Shown here one piece after another: positions 41,409-51,574 of a DNA stretch of 64,000 nucleotides; the stretch's first letter is position 1; the number at the start of each line of letters is the position of its first letter. Origin of the DNA: Psychrosphaera aestuarii (lineage in GTDB: Bacteria; Pseudomonadota; Gammaproteobacteria; Enterobacterales; Alteromonadaceae); assembly GCF_017948405.1 (NCBI RefSeq), contig NZ_CP072844.1, forward strand, positions 558,001 to 622,000, given 5' to 3'. The notes below the pieces were generated by a model, which was not told the DNA's origin, searched no databases, and saw only the letters and a program-made list of their open reading frames with translations. Made by a program: the position numbers and the translations under genes.

Positions 41409-43247
41409 ATGAGCTCAAATGTCCGTAAAGGTCTGAGAAACGTTGCAATCATTGCCCACGTTGACCACGGTAAAACTACGCTTGTAGATAAACTACTAGC
41501 ACAATCAGGTACGTTAGATGCGCGTACTGACCATGACGAACGCGTTATGGACTCGAATGACATCGAAAAAGAACGTGGTATTACCATTCTTGCAAAAAAT
41601 ACGGCAATCAACTGGAACGATTATCGTGTAAATATCGTTGATACTCCAGGACACGCGGACTTCGGTGGTGAAGTTGAACGTGTTATGTCAATGGTTGACT
41701 CTGTATTACTTATTGTTGATGCGCAAGAAGGTCCTATGCCTCAAACGCGTTTCGTAACACAAAAAGCGTTTGCTCAAGGCCTTAAGCCAATCCTAGTTAT
41801 CAACAAAATTGATAAGCCAGGCGCTCGTCCTGATTGGGTTATGGATCAAGTATTTGACCTATTCGATAACCTTGGTGCAACTGACGAACAGTTGGACTTC
41901 CAAGTAGTTTATGCTTCTGCACTTAATGGTTGGGCTTCTCATGAAGAAGGCGAAACTGGTACAGACATGACTCCATTATTCGAAACTATCATTGACCAAG
42001 TGCCACCTCCGGCAGCCGACGTTGATGGTCCGTTCCAAATGCAGATTTCTCAGTTAGATTACAGCTCATACCTTGGTGTTATCGGTATCGGTCGTATTAC
42101 TCGTGGTACGGTTAAGCCTAACCAACAAGTAACAGTTCAAACTGCTGCTGGCCCAATTCATAACGGTAAAGTAGGCAAGGTATTCGGTTACTTAGGTCTA
42201 GACCGTTATGAAGCAGAATCTGCAAGCGCTGGTGATATCATCGCAATTACAGGTCTTGGCGAATTAAAAATCTCTGACACTATTTGTTGTCCATCTGAAG
42301 TTGAAGGTCTTCCTTTACTTTCAGTTGACGAGCCTACAGTAACAATGACGTTCCAAGTAAATACGTCTCCGTTTGCTGGTAAAGAAGGTAAGTTTGTTAC
42401 TTCACGAAACATCAAAGAGCGTTTGGACAAAGAGTTAGTTCACAACGTTGCGTTACGTGTTCAACAACTTGATGATGCTGATAAATTCAAAGTATCTGGC
42501 CGTGGTGAATTACACTTAGGTATCTTAATTGAAAACATGCGTCGTGAAGGCTTTGAATTAGCTGTATCGCGTCCAGAAGTTATCATGCGTGAAGTTGATG
42601 GCGAAAAACAAGAACCATACGAAACGGTTACGATTGATGTTGAAGAACAGCACCAAGGCGCAATCATGGAGAAAATGGGTCTTCGTAAAGCTGAACTTAC
42701 TGACATGGCACCAGATGGTAAAGGTCGTATCCGTATGGACTTCATCATGCCAAGCCGTGGTTTAATTGGTTTCCAAACTGAGTTCATGACATTAACGTCA
42801 GGTTCTGGTCTTATTTACCATACATTCTACGAGTACGGACCTTACAAAGGTGGCGAAATTGGTCAGCGTATGAACGGTGTATTAATTGCAAACGCGACAG
42901 GTAAAGCGTTAACAAACGCAATCTTCAACCTTCAGTCTCGTGGCCGTATGATGATTGGACACGCAACTGACATTTATGAAGGTCAGGTTGTTGGTATTCA
43001 CAGCCGTGATAACGACTTAACCGTTAACGTACTTAAAGGTAAGCAATTAACTAACGTACGTTCATCTGGTACTGATGAAGCGCAAACACTAACGCCTCAC
43101 ATCCAAATGACACTAGAGCAAGCTCTTGAGTTTATTGATGATGATGAACTAGTAGAAGTAACGCCAGAGAGCATTCGTATTCGTAAGAAATTCTTATCTG
43201 AAAACGAACGTAAGCGTGCTTCACGTTCAAAGCCTAACGATATTTAA
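41409..43247 (+). CDS. typA: translational GTPase TypA/BipA
   Basis: About 612 residues from the ATG at 41409, after GAGGAAG. EF-G-like G domain: [10 protein letters not shown] (G1), RGITI (G2), [12 protein letters not shown] (G3), NKIDKPGA (G4) and YASALNGWA. Domains II, III and V follow, then the TypA-specific C-terminal domain. It binds ribosomes, helps 50S assembly at low temperature and under stress. Single-gene unit with promoter candidate and strong terminator. Confidence 0.98.
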   Translation: MSSNVRKGLRNVAIIAHVDHGKTTLVDKLLAQSGTLDARTDHDERVMDSNDIEKERGITILAKNTAINWNDYRVNIVDTPGHADFGGEVERVMSMVDSVLLIVDAQEGPMPQTRFVTQKAFAQGLKPILVINKIDKPGARPDWVMDQVFDLFDNLGATDEQLDFQVVYASALNGWASHEEGETGTDMTPLFETIIDQVPPPAADVDGPFQMQISQLDYSSYLGVIGIGRITRGTVKPNQQVTVQTAAGPIHNGKVGKVFGYLGLDRYEAESASAGDIIAITGLGELKISDTICCPSEVEGLPLLSVDEPTVTMTFQVNTSPFAGKEGKFVTSRNIKERLDKELVHNVALRVQQLDDADKFKVSGRGELHLGILIENMRREGFELAVSRPEVIMREVDGEKQEPYETVTIDVEEQHQGAIMEKMGLRKAELTDMAPDGKGRIRMDFIMPSRGLIGFQTEFMTLTSGSGLIYHTFYEYGPYKGGEIGQRMNGVLIANATGKALTNAIFNLQSRGRMMIGHATDIYEGQVVGIHSRDNDLTVNVLKGKQLTNVRSSGTDEAQTLTPHIQMTLEQALEFIDDDELVEVTPESIRIRKKFLSENERKRASRSKPNDI

Positions 43248-43271
43248 TCGTTTTGCTTTAATGTAGTGATA

Positions 43272-43303
43272 AAAAAAGGCTCAACTAAAGTTGAGCCTTT
43301 TTT
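43272..43303. terminator. bidirectional terminator between typA and the TonB receptor
   Basis: Long stem AAAAAGGCTCAACT/AGTTGAGCCTTTTT with A run and T run on the two sides, lying between convergent genes. Confidence 0.88.
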
Positions 43304-43351
43304 ATATCAGATCTGATGATGTTTAATCAGATATAAGGTTATTAGACAAAA

Positions 43352-45868
43352 TTAAAAATCAATGGTGACCTTAATTTGTCCAGATCGTTCAGATTGAAAT
43401 TGCGAAGCTTCATTAGGGAAACCAAACCTCGTAGAGCCGTTAAGTCTATCAGGTCTAAAGCGCAAATCATCTCGCAATGCCGCACTACTATCTAGTACAT
43501 TTAGAATACTGAAGTCGATATTTACATCTACTAAATCAAATTGGATTTTGTATGTCACTTTAAGGTCTATCTCTCCAAAAGCATCTGTTGTTTCATCATA
43601 AACTACACTCGGGTCTGTTGGAACAGCCGTGTTTGATGATGTGGTTGGTACACCTGAGTAGAATCTGGCACTTGCGCCTAACGTTAAGTTTTCTTGCAAA
43701 TGATAATAGCCATTGAACTTTATAACGTGGCTTCGGTTATTAGGTAACAATCCCTCAACATAAGGTTCACTCGTGTAGTAGTTTGGTGCAAGGCGATGAC
43801 CATACTCGGATAAACTAGAACGAGAAGCCGTTAAGCCCTCGTAATTACCGTTTGAACGAAGCCATTGATAGCTTGCATTTATGTAATAGGTCGGCGTTCG
43901 CTTAGTGAGTTGCGCTACTATCGCATGGTTTGTTCGAGTAAGCTCTGGGAGACCAATCTTCGTAATACCGAATTCTCTCGTCGTCCGGTATCCAGTGGTC
44001 CCTGCATTGCCAATTATATTGTTATACCATCCAGTGCCTGCTTCCACTTGATTTTCAATATTAAATAGAGCAATAGGGTTTTGAATGTCATCGAAGGTGT
44101 ACGTAAGGTTTAAATTCCAATCGGAGAAAACGACTCGATTCATACTAGCAGAAAGCTGGTTTGAATATGGTGACTCGATATTACTCATAAAGGCTTGAAA
44201 AGCGACCGGGTAACTGCCGGGATTGTTTGGAATGAAACCAGCGGCAACATCACCTAGATCAAGATTACCATCACTATCTACGCCATTTGTGACTCTCCAA
44301 TAAGGATAACTAATATACAGATCACTAAAATAACGGTTAGCGGTTCCTTGAATCAATGAAGTAGGTATCGAATCATACTGCCGGGATGCTGAGAGGTTAA
44401 ATGAGGTATTTTTGTCATCCATTAAATGCCAATCGATGCTAAGCGCTGGACTAATATTATAACCATTATCAGCGTTATCATATTCTGTGAATAACGGTAT
44501 GACATCGTATCCGTAACGCTCGTTAGTAAACGTTTCTTGTGTCGCATTCAGGCCTAAATTAACCTGTATTGCATTTGAAATTTGCCAGTTGTCGTTAATA
44601 AAGAGTGTTTTTTTATCGTTCGCGTATTCTCTTAATACACTACTACCCAGAAAAAAAGAAGAGGCGAACTTAAGGTCTTGATCAAACGGTTCGGCGAAAG
44701 AGTAGCGAGCATTTAAGTTATCTGCGTCAATAATATAAAAATAACTTTCTTTATTTTGTAAATTTGAATGATTGAACTCAGAGTTTTTAAAACCGATTGT
44801 GACTTGGTGTTGTCCTAATTTAATGTCGGCTTGAATAGTATTACTTTTCTCTTTTGATTGGTACAAAGGGGACTCATATAGGGATGCGCAACCAATTTGA
44901 CGATATGGGGTAACTGTAGAATCAAAGATAGAATCGCAACCCGATGGGTCTAAGTCTTCATGAGATAATTCTTGAGTCTTGTGAGTGGCGCTCAACTGTA
45001 TTGACTCTGAAATTTGCCATTCATAAGCGAAGTTAACCCAATGCCCGCCACGATTTGAAACTATATTATTGAGATCTTTATTAGTAATAACATCTAACGT
45101 GTTGCTAGAAAGTTCAGATTTATTTTTGTCCTTAAAACCAGTCAGCGTGATTGTATGATCATCAAATAGTATTCCGCGAACACTGCCATAAAAAGTCTCT
45201 GGGTCAGAATTCAATTCGGTATTTGTCAGGGTGTCGATTCTAGCTTGTGTATCATTTCGATAAACAGATTGGTTGTCTTTTTGACTTTGGCCTGAATAAT
45301 GTAACTTATAAGAAAGCTGATTGTTAAAAAATGAACCTGAATTAAACACATCAAACGCAACACTGTTCGCCGAATCAGTAAAATAAGGATCATAAACTCT
45401 TAAATATTTGTGGTTTGATTTGTCGGAATATCTCGCATTCAGAGATAAAGTGATACCTTCGCTAAAGTCACGTGATGTTAAATCGATTCGTGGGCCAGAA
45501 CTATCGCTAAACGAGCTATGTAAAGCAGAGTTATTTAAACTAACAGTGTTAAGCAGGCTAACTGGAATGAGAGAGGGCTGTAAGCTCGTAATGCTATTAC
45601 CAATTTCTACACCATCTAAAAAATATTGATTGTCAGTGGCAGCTTTACCTTGAATAGAAGTTAAGTAACCGAGCCTAGTATCCGCGAGGATTGTGCCCGG
45701 CAGCAGTAGTGACAAATCCGTTAAGTTTTCAGCGAATGGTAAATATTGCCAATCGTCTTTAGTCAGTTGAAAAGAGGCCGTCTCAGCTGGTAAAGATGTT
45801 TGGGCCAGTACCGAGGATGAAACACTAGTAGCTAATAAAAGGGTAAGGCAATTAACTTTATAGTTCAT
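43352..45868 (-). CDS. TonB-dependent outer-membrane receptor
   Basis: About 838 residues from the ATG at 45868, which has GGA eight bases upstream (an ATG at 45880 lacks one). Signal peptide to about residue 22 (VLA). The plug region (about 35-130) reads LPFAENLTDLSLLLPGTILA and NQYFLDGVEIG, resembling Oar-like receptors, but the carboxypeptidase-like N-terminal domain of those is missing and no clear TonB box is seen. The barrel follows, with many alternating aromatic strands, and the chain ends in Phe (KVTIDF). Ligand unknown. Confidence 0.82.
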   Translation of the reverse strand: MNYKVNCLTLLLATSVSSSVLAQTSLPAETASFQLTKDDWQYLPFAENLTDLSLLLPGTILADTRLGYLTSIQGKAATDNQYFLDGVEIGNSITSLQPSLIPVSLLNTVSLNNSALHSSFSDSSGPRIDLTSRDFSEGITLSLNARYSDKSNHKYLRVYDPYFTDSANSVAFDVFNSGSFFNNQLSYKLHYSGQSQKDNQSVYRNDTQARIDTLTNTELNSDPETFYGSVRGILFDDHTITLTGFKDKNKSELSSNTLDVITNKDLNNIVSNRGGHWVNFAYEWQISESIQLSATHKTQELSHEDLDPSGCDSIFDSTVTPYRQIGCASLYESPLYQSKEKSNTIQADIKLGQHQVTIGFKNSEFNHSNLQNKESYFYIIDADNLNARYSFAEPFDQDLKFASSFFLGSSVLREYANDKKTLFINDNWQISNAIQVNLGLNATQETFTNERYGYDVIPLFTEYDNADNGYNISPALSIDWHLMDDKNTSFNLSASRQYDSIPTSLIQGTANRYFSDLYISYPYWRVTNGVDSDGNLDLGDVAAGFIPNNPGSYPVAFQAFMSNIESPYSNQLSASMNRVVFSDWNLNLTYTFDDIQNPIALFNIENQVEAGTGWYNNIIGNAGTTGYRTTREFGITKIGLPELTRTNHAIVAQLTKRTPTYYINASYQWLRSNGNYEGLTASRSSLSEYGHRLAPNYYTSEPYVEGLLPNNRSHVIKFNGYYHLQENLTLGASARFYSGVPTTSSNTAVPTDPSVVYDETTDAFGEIDLKVTYKIQFDLVDVNIDFSILNVLDSSAALRDDLRFRPDRLNGSTRFGFPNEASQFQSERSGQIKVTIDF

Positions 45869-45980
45869 AAAAAAGTCCATTTATATATGACGAATTCACA
45901 CAATAAATGCTGTATATAAATTATGCAACAAAAATGTTTTTCGCATAAAATGTGCAGTGTAACCAATTAATATCATTAAT

Positions 45981-46022
45981 ATTTTCTATAGTATGAACTT
46001 GGCGGTTCATACTATAGAAAAT
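45981..46022. repeat. 18-bp perfect inverted repeat between dbpA and the TonB receptor
   Basis: Arms 45981-45998 and 46005-46022 are perfect reverse complements with a six-base spacer (TTGGCG). No T run follows on either strand, so it may be a transcript-end hairpin for dbpA or a protein-binding palindrome upstream of the receptor gene. Confidence 0.85.
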
Positions 46023-46064
46023 CAAATTTAAGAACTAAGAAAGTGTCCAGAACAAAGGGGCTAA

Positions 46065-47450
46065 TTACCTAATTGTCCAAGCTCTAAATTTACGGCCCTT
46101 AAGCTTACCGGTTTCAATTTTCTTAACGGCTTTTTTCGCCACTTCTTTTTTAACAGCAACGTAGGCCCACATGTCATGAAGTTGGATTTTACCTACTTCA
46201 CTTCCGTCTATGCCGCCTTCACCAGTAAGACATCCAAGAATGTCACCTGCACGTACTTTTTGTTTTTTCCCGCCATCAATACGAATCGTTTTCATCGCAG
46301 CAACGGGTACTGTTTTACTTAATACCGCTTCACTCGGTAACGCTTCAGGTGTAATAGTACGGCTTAAATAGTCTTCAATTAGCCCCATTTTATAACCGTC
46401 TTTTTTACCTACTAAGCTACATGCGCGACCGTTTTGACCAGCACGCCCTGTACGACCAATTCTGTGAATGTGAGTTTCAGTATCATGTGCTAATTGATAG
46501 TTGATAACTAAGTCTAAGTCTTCAATGTCTAAACCACGAGCTGCTACGTCTGTTGCTACTAATATAGAACCACTTTTATTAGAGAACTGCACCAATACCT
46601 GGTCACGCTCGCGTTGCTCTAAGTCACCATGCAGTGCTAAAACATCGAATCCCATATCCCATAACTCATCAGCAACATCTTGTGTTTCACGTTTGGTATT
46701 ACAGAAGATGACACATGACTCTGGTTGAAACTCCATGACTAGTAATTGAGTTGCCAACAAACGATGCTCATTGTCATCAATTTCATAAAAGCTTTGTTTA
46801 ATCGTTTCTTTATTATGATTAGACTCAACTTTAATTGACGTAGGATTAATCATGATTTTGTTAGCTACGCCTGCAACTTCATCACCGTATGTAGCACTAA
46901 ATAGCAATGTTTGGCGTTGTTTAGGAGCTGCATCAATAACTGCGTCCATAGAAGACTGAAAACCCATCTCTAACATTCTGTCGGCTTCATCTAATACCAA
47001 AGTTTTTAATTCAGACAAATCTAAACGGTTTTTAGAAAGGTGATCTTCGATGCGCCCTGGAGTACCAACAATAATATGAGCGCCATGTTCTAGTGAGCCA
47101 ATTTGAGGACCCATTGGAGAGCCACCACATAAAGTTAGAACCTTAATGTTATGAATGCCACGGGCTAATGTGCGAATTTCTTTTGCTACTTGGTCGGCTA
47201 ACTCGCGAGTAGGGCACAATACCATAGCTTGAATTCTAAAACGTTTCACGTCTAAGGCTTGCAGTAAACCAAGCGAAAAAGCCGCAGTTTTACCTGAGCC
47301 AGTCTTAGCTTGTGCCATAACGTCTTTACCCTCAACAATAAGAGGTAACGATTCAGCCTGAATTGGCGTCATTTCTGTATAATTTAACGATTCTAATGTG
47401 TTTAATAACTCAGGCTTTAGCCCAAGAGTGGAAAATGAAGATTGACTCAA
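46065..47450 (-). CDS. dbpA: ATP-dependent RNA helicase DbpA
   Basis: 461 residues. No ATG is available in frame at the 5' end; a TTG at 47450 fits best. Q motif TPIQAESLP, Walker A AKTGSGKTAA, DEAD in VLDEADRMLEMGF, SAT in LLFSATYG, and HRIGRTGRAG. The C-terminal DbpA RNA-binding domain (about 385-460; RIDGGKKQKVRAGDILGCL) targets hairpin 92 of 23S rRNA. It assists late 50S assembly. Confidence 0.95.
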   Translation of the reverse strand: MSQSSFSTLGLKPELLNTLESLNYTEMTPIQAESLPLIVEGKDVMAQAKTGSGKTAAFSLGLLQALDVKRFRIQAMVLCPTRELADQVAKEIRTLARGIHNIKVLTLCGGSPMGPQIGSLEHGAHIIVGTPGRIEDHLSKNRLDLSELKTLVLDEADRMLEMGFQSSMDAVIDAAPKQRQTLLFSATYGDEVAGVANKIMINPTSIKVESNHNKETIKQSFYEIDDNEHRLLATQLLVMEFQPESCVIFCNTKRETQDVADELWDMGFDVLALHGDLEQRERDQVLVQFSNKSGSILVATDVAARGLDIEDLDLVINYQLAHDTETHIHRIGRTGRAGQNGRACSLVGKKDGYKMGLIEDYLSRTITPEALPSEAVLSKTVPVAAMKTIRIDGGKKQKVRAGDILGCLTGEGGIDGSEVGKIQLHDMWAYVAVKKEVAKKAVKKIETGKLKGRKFRAWTIR

Positions 47451-47801
47451 AATGGATTCTCAAAATAATGGAAGGATTTACTAGCGCATTCTAGCACTGA
47501 TCAATAAAAACTTCTCTCCTTTGTTCGAAAATACAGCAGTTGATTAAATCGTCTTTAGTTGGCTGTTCTTTGGTGGATAATACTTCGAAAATAAGTCGAT
47601 GCTATGAATTTATTGGGTGAGAATTACATTACGTTTTGAGATTGTTAAAAGCCCTGGAGTTTAGCTTGTGTAATGAATTGAAAGGGTTAAAACAGAAACG
47701 GCCTATAATCATTTTTGGATGAAAATAGACCGTTTTTTAAAGACTTGTGTAGGTAACTTTAGGTAAAGCGCCTGATTAAAATTTTAGTTTACAACCTTAA
47801 A
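47451..47801. other. intergenic region between dbpA and the TraB/GumN gene
   Basis: 351 bases without a supported gene. The only structure recognised is the hairpin at 47696-47738. Confidence 0.6.
47693..47738 (-). terminator. candidate terminator after the TraB/GumN gene
   Basis: Stem of 6 and 4 bp with one mismatch (AAACGG.CTAT with ATAG.CCGTTT) and an 18-base loop, followed by six Ts on the plus strand and a patchy T run on the minus strand. It lies 65 bases beyond the stop of the minus-strand gene. Confidence 0.4.
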
Positions 47802-48677
47802 TTACAACTTGGTAATTTCGTACCCTTTTTTCTTTAATTGCTCGATAACACTATCTTCACCAACAAGGTGAGCGGCGCCAACTAAAACAAACTCTTTGTC
47901 GTCGTCATTAAAAAGTGCTTCAATCTTTGGCACCCAATCCAGGTTTCTGTCCGTCATCATTGTTTTAAAGCTCTCAGGAAACTGCTCTTTCATTTGCACT
48001 AAAGCTAATTCATTGATGGCGTTTTCATCACCCGTTCTCCAAGCCGCAATAAGCTTTTTCAGCATTGGAACTATTTTTTCCGCTTCTGCTAAGTTATGTT
48101 TAACAACGTACTCTTCGTTACCAACGCCCATATTGGCTAGCATATTAAGCTGAAAGTCTAAGGTCTCTAGATATTCGATTGATTTATTGTCTTTATTAGC
48201 AAGTTGTGAAAAGTACATATCAACACCGGCTCCACCCATGCCTGCTTTTTGGGTTTCAATGTTTAAAATCATAGAAGAGATAAACCCAGGCTTAAATTTA
48301 TCCAACTTATCAAATTGGATGCCAACGGCAGAAAAGTACTGTTTAAGACTTTCATTTGTTTGTTCAGACAGATGTTGGCTTAAGGTTTCTCCCTCTGCAT
48401 ATGCCATTGCTTTAAGCATTGCCATTTGGCCTGTTTGGTCATCAGGTGTGGGAAGCTTAGCTTCTAATACTATGCTATCAGCCTCTTTATATGTATCTGT
48501 AAATACGTTTGGTAACGGGTACTCAGTAATTGGAAGTAGGTGTATCGTACCGCCAATATGAACCACATCTTCACCTTTTTTAACTTCCCACACAGAGTTG
48601 GAAAAAGAAGAAAATGATGTAGTAAGAAGACCCGCTAGAACTGAGACTTTAAGTGTATTTTTGATTATATTTTTCAT
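47802..48677 (-). CDS. TraB/GumN family protein
   Basis: 291 residues with a signal peptide (to about residue 27). The TraB/GumN pattern is clear: WEVKKGEDVVHIGGTIHLLP at the start of the mature part (G-x-x-H motif), Glu-rich core, and a closing VLVGAAHLVGEDSVIEQL. This family is related to erythromycin-esterase/Tiki metalloproteases and is predicted to be a metal-dependent peptidase. It is probably periplasmic. A small secreted protein gene lies 71 bases upstream on the same strand. Confidence 0.85.
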   Translation of the reverse strand: MKNIIKNTLKVSVLAGLLTTSFSSFSNSVWEVKKGEDVVHIGGTIHLLPITEYPLPNVFTDTYKEADSIVLEAKLPTPDDQTGQMAMLKAMAYAEGETLSQHLSEQTNESLKQYFSAVGIQFDKLDKFKPGFISSMILNIETQKAGMGGAGVDMYFSQLANKDNKSIEYLETLDFQLNMLANMGVGNEEYVVKHNLAEAEKIVPMLKKLIAAWRTGDENAINELALVQMKEQFPESFKTMMTDRNLDWVPKIEALFNDDDKEFVLVGAAHLVGEDSVIEQLKKKGYEITKL

Positions 48678-48748
48678 TTTTTTTGCCTTTTATAATTTAA
48701 TTTATTTAGTTATTCAATTCAGTCATTTAACTTTTCAGTAACTAGCTA

Positions 48749-49003
48749 TTAGTAGCTAGAAAAGAGCTCTAATTGAGCCAAAACTTTTGTCGCCATCACA
48801 TCATTCACTTTATTGACCTTTTGGTTAAAGTGCTTTTCGATACGCTCATTTGAGTTAGCCATCACCTTATTAGATAGTTGGCTATAAGAAATCTGTTGGT
48901 TACTTGGAGCAAATGTAGTAGCAGATGCTTGTGCCGTTTCAGAAAGAGATAACGCAATTACACAAGTAAGTAGAGCTAGTTTATTTTTGTTTACGTTTTT
49001 CAT
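48749..49003 (-). CDS. small secreted protein of unknown function
   Basis: 84 residues. AAGGA lies eight bases before the ATG. Signal peptide of about 28 residues (KLALLTCVIALSLSETAQA). The mature part is about 56 residues, predicted helical and without cysteine, ending FSSY. No family recognised. It is on the same strand as, and 71 bases from, the TraB/GumN gene; they may be co-transcribed. Confidence 0.6.
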   Translation of the reverse strand: MKNVNKNKLALLTCVIALSLSETAQASATTFAPSNQQISYSQLSNKVMANSNERIEKHFNQKVNKVNDVMATKVLAQLELFSSY

Positions 49004-49354
49004 TTTTAAATCCTTATTGGCTAAACCAATCTATTTTGTTAATTAAAATACAGCTAAAAGATATCTGCATTTCGAATCAACTGAGATGAGTGTTCGTTTG
49101 CAGTGGTGACAAGATTAGAGATGAAAAGTGAATATGTCGCTTATGGAACTCTTAACAATAAATTCATAAGGTTATTTGTTTTTGTGTTTCACTAAGGTGT
49201 TGATATAAAAGAGTATAGTTGGCGAATATTATGGTTTGCTTTGTGTTGTCATAAGGTTTTAAAATTAAAAATAGCTGTGTAAATAATGTTCTTGCTATCT
49301 AGTTTGGGAGTTTGTAACCTGTAGGTGTAAAAATAATGGAAATGGAAGTTAGTA
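49004..49354. other. divergent intergenic region
   Basis: 351 bases, AT-rich, between the small secreted protein gene (minus) and the winged-helix regulator (plus). It should hold both promoters and perhaps a site for the regulator; no clear palindrome or consensus promoter was recognised. Confidence 0.5.
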
Positions 49355-51553
49355 ATGGTGTTTGAAATCGGTGCGTGGCGATACAATGCTGAAAAAAGTG
49401 AGATTCAGTGTGGGAGCATCGTTAGAGAATTAGAACCACTTATTGAAAAACTATTAAATTACTTCATCGCGAATAGTAATAAAATTGTTTCTCGCCAACA
49501 GCTAATTGACAATGTATGGCAACATGCCTACGTAGATGACAACTCAATCAATCGAGCAATATCAGAGCTAAGAAAACAGCTGAAGTTACCCGACTCCAAT
49601 CACATATATATAAAAACACATTATAGAAAAGGTTACAGCCTGACCTATGTTCCGGTGGAAATTCCGGCCAACACGTATACCAAGACCGATAAAAACAGCC
49701 ATACCGATAACAATAGTAATACCGACTCCAACAAAGACAGTGAAACCAGCACAGACTCGAATGTTAAAACTGATAATGTCGACGAGTTAAATGCGGGTAG
49801 CTTTTCTAAAGAGGCTGGTTCAATAAAACTAAATATCAAAGCAATAATAGTGGCCATTTTACTGCTTCTTGCATTTTATATAGCGTACACGTCTTTTTCG
49901 TCGGTTTCCTTTAACAGCGATGCTGCAAACAATCAAACTTCAAGCAGTGATAACGGCAATCAAGATAAAAGGTTAGAACGAGACATCGAAGTAAACTCAT
50001 TGCCAGCGAGTTGGTTGATTGGTGCGGAGTCCAGACCATTAGTATCACCTGATAGTTCTTTGTTTTCTTATATAAATACATCAGACGAGGGCACAAAAAG
50101 TTTTGTCGGTAGTTTACTGGATAATACAAATACACAGTTAGAATATAAAAGTTCAGATATTTATGTTATTTCGTGGCAAGTAGAATCCTTTAATTTAATT
50201 GCTTATGTGCGAGATAAAAAAGCATCTACCTGCCACATTGGGCTTTTTGATGCGAGTGCCTTCCCCACCGTTGAATTTGTAAAAAATCTTATGCCTTGTC
50301 CCAAAAAGCCTTTTTATAAGATGGAATTAGATAAACAGGGACAGAATTTATATTACTCACTGAAAGGTGACAATGCCACCGACCTACTTGTGTGGGATAT
50401 AGAAGCTCAGCAATCTCGCATGTTTTTATCTTCTAATGACTTGTACAAAGGCATACTTCAATTTGGTATATCGCCAGATGGTGAAACAATGTTTTACCTT
50501 AAAGAAGAGCACACTAAGCCAACCAATGTTTATATCTATGACTTTCAGTCAAAAGAAAGTAAAAAGGTTTTTGAGTTTCCAAAATTTACAATATTAAAAA
50601 ATGTAAGCTGGTATACCGACAGCAACTCTTTAATTTGGCCTTCTGATTCAGGTTTAACAACTTTAGAGTTAGATACTGGACTAATAACGTATTTAAATAT
50701 CACTAACGGCGAGCCAATTAACAATTTATCACCCATCAATAAAACACAAGCCCTTACCGTTAGTAGACCCGAGTCAAAAAGTAGTATTTCTATTTATGAT
50801 ATGGCGCTAAACCTTATTGAAGACAGAAAGTTTCAAGCAGATGGACAAAGCTTTTTCCCGAGATTTTTTAATGATCAGCTTATGTTTGTCTCTAACCGAA
50901 GCGGAGCATATCAATATTGGTTAGCGGGTGATGAGTTATCACAAATAAGCTCCTATGATAAGGAATACAGTAAGATCATTTATCCGCCTAGAATTGCCAA
51001 TGACGGTAGCTTTTACTTATTACAGGCAGAATATGAACTATACCTTGTTGAAGCAGGGACGGGCGTAAAAAGAAAAATTGAATATAAAGATGAACATTTT
51101 ATAAACAGCTCTGCGATTGGCCCTGATAAAAGAAAAATCTATACGGTAATTTCAGTTAATGAAAAGACGCAGATTTGGGAATACGACTTAATCTCAAATA
51201 ATATCAAGATGCTCATACCCGCCAATGCAACACATATGTTAAACGATCCTAGTGGCAACGTTTATTATACAACCGGGAGTAGACTTGTTGGACTGACTAA
51301 CTCGGTAGACATAGAAATAAAAGCCAACATTAATATTTATCACTCGCTAATGAGCTTAAGTAATCGCTACTTTTATGTTTATGATAGAAAAAATACTCAG
51401 TTAGTGAGAACCGAGTTAACAACGGGTGAAACGACGTATATCGATATGCCGCATAAAATAGTAGGTTTTGCCGTTAATAAAGATGACACGCAGATAGCAA
51501 TAACAACGGCATCACAAACAGATACACAAATAAACCGAACAAGCTGGAAATAA
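49355..51553 (+). CDS. membrane-bound winged-helix regulator (CadC-like) with periplasmic sensor
   Basis: 732 residues. OmpR/ToxR-type DNA-binding domain at about 1-100 (SRQQLIDNVWQHAYVDDNSINRAISELRKQL-type recognition helix, then IKTHYRKGYSL). A Ser/Asp/Asn-rich linker (about 105-150) leads to one membrane helix (about 165-185). The periplasmic part (about 215-730) is beta-rich with TolB/WD40-like repeats (LVSPDSSLFSYIN, ISPDGETMFYL, FVSNRSGAYQYW). It probably senses an envelope signal and controls nearby genes. An M16 peptidase gene follows after 21 bases. Confidence 0.85.
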   Translation: MVFEIGAWRYNAEKSEIQCGSIVRELEPLIEKLLNYFIANSNKIVSRQQLIDNVWQHAYVDDNSINRAISELRKQLKLPDSNHIYIKTHYRKGYSLTYVPVEIPANTYTKTDKNSHTDNNSNTDSNKDSETSTDSNVKTDNVDELNAGSFSKEAGSIKLNIKAIIVAILLLLAFYIAYTSFSSVSFNSDAANNQTSSSDNGNQDKRLERDIEVNSLPASWLIGAESRPLVSPDSSLFSYINTSDEGTKSFVGSLLDNTNTQLEYKSSDIYVISWQVESFNLIAYVRDKKASTCHIGLFDASAFPTVEFVKNLMPCPKKPFYKMELDKQGQNLYYSLKGDNATDLLVWDIEAQQSRMFLSSNDLYKGILQFGISPDGETMFYLKEEHTKPTNVYIYDFQSKESKKVFEFPKFTILKNVSWYTDSNSLIWPSDSGLTTLELDTGLITYLNITNGEPINNLSPINKTQALTVSRPESKSSISIYDMALNLIEDRKFQADGQSFFPRFFNDQLMFVSNRSGAYQYWLAGDELSQISSYDKEYSKIIYPPRIANDGSFYLLQAEYELYLVEAGTGVKRKIEYKDEHFINSSAIGPDKRKIYTVISVNEKTQIWEYDLISNNIKMLIPANATHMLNDPSGNVYYTTGSRLVGLTNSVDIEIKANINIYHSLMSLSNRYFYVYDRKNTQLVRTELTTGETTYIDMPHKIVGFAVNKDDTQIAITTASQTDTQINRTSWK

Positions 51554-51574
51554 TAAAAACTAAATGGATAGAAT

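Noticed and set aside
41318..41611. Frame opposite the typA start
   Set aside because: Antisense to a conserved GTPase start and its promoter; no supporting signal.
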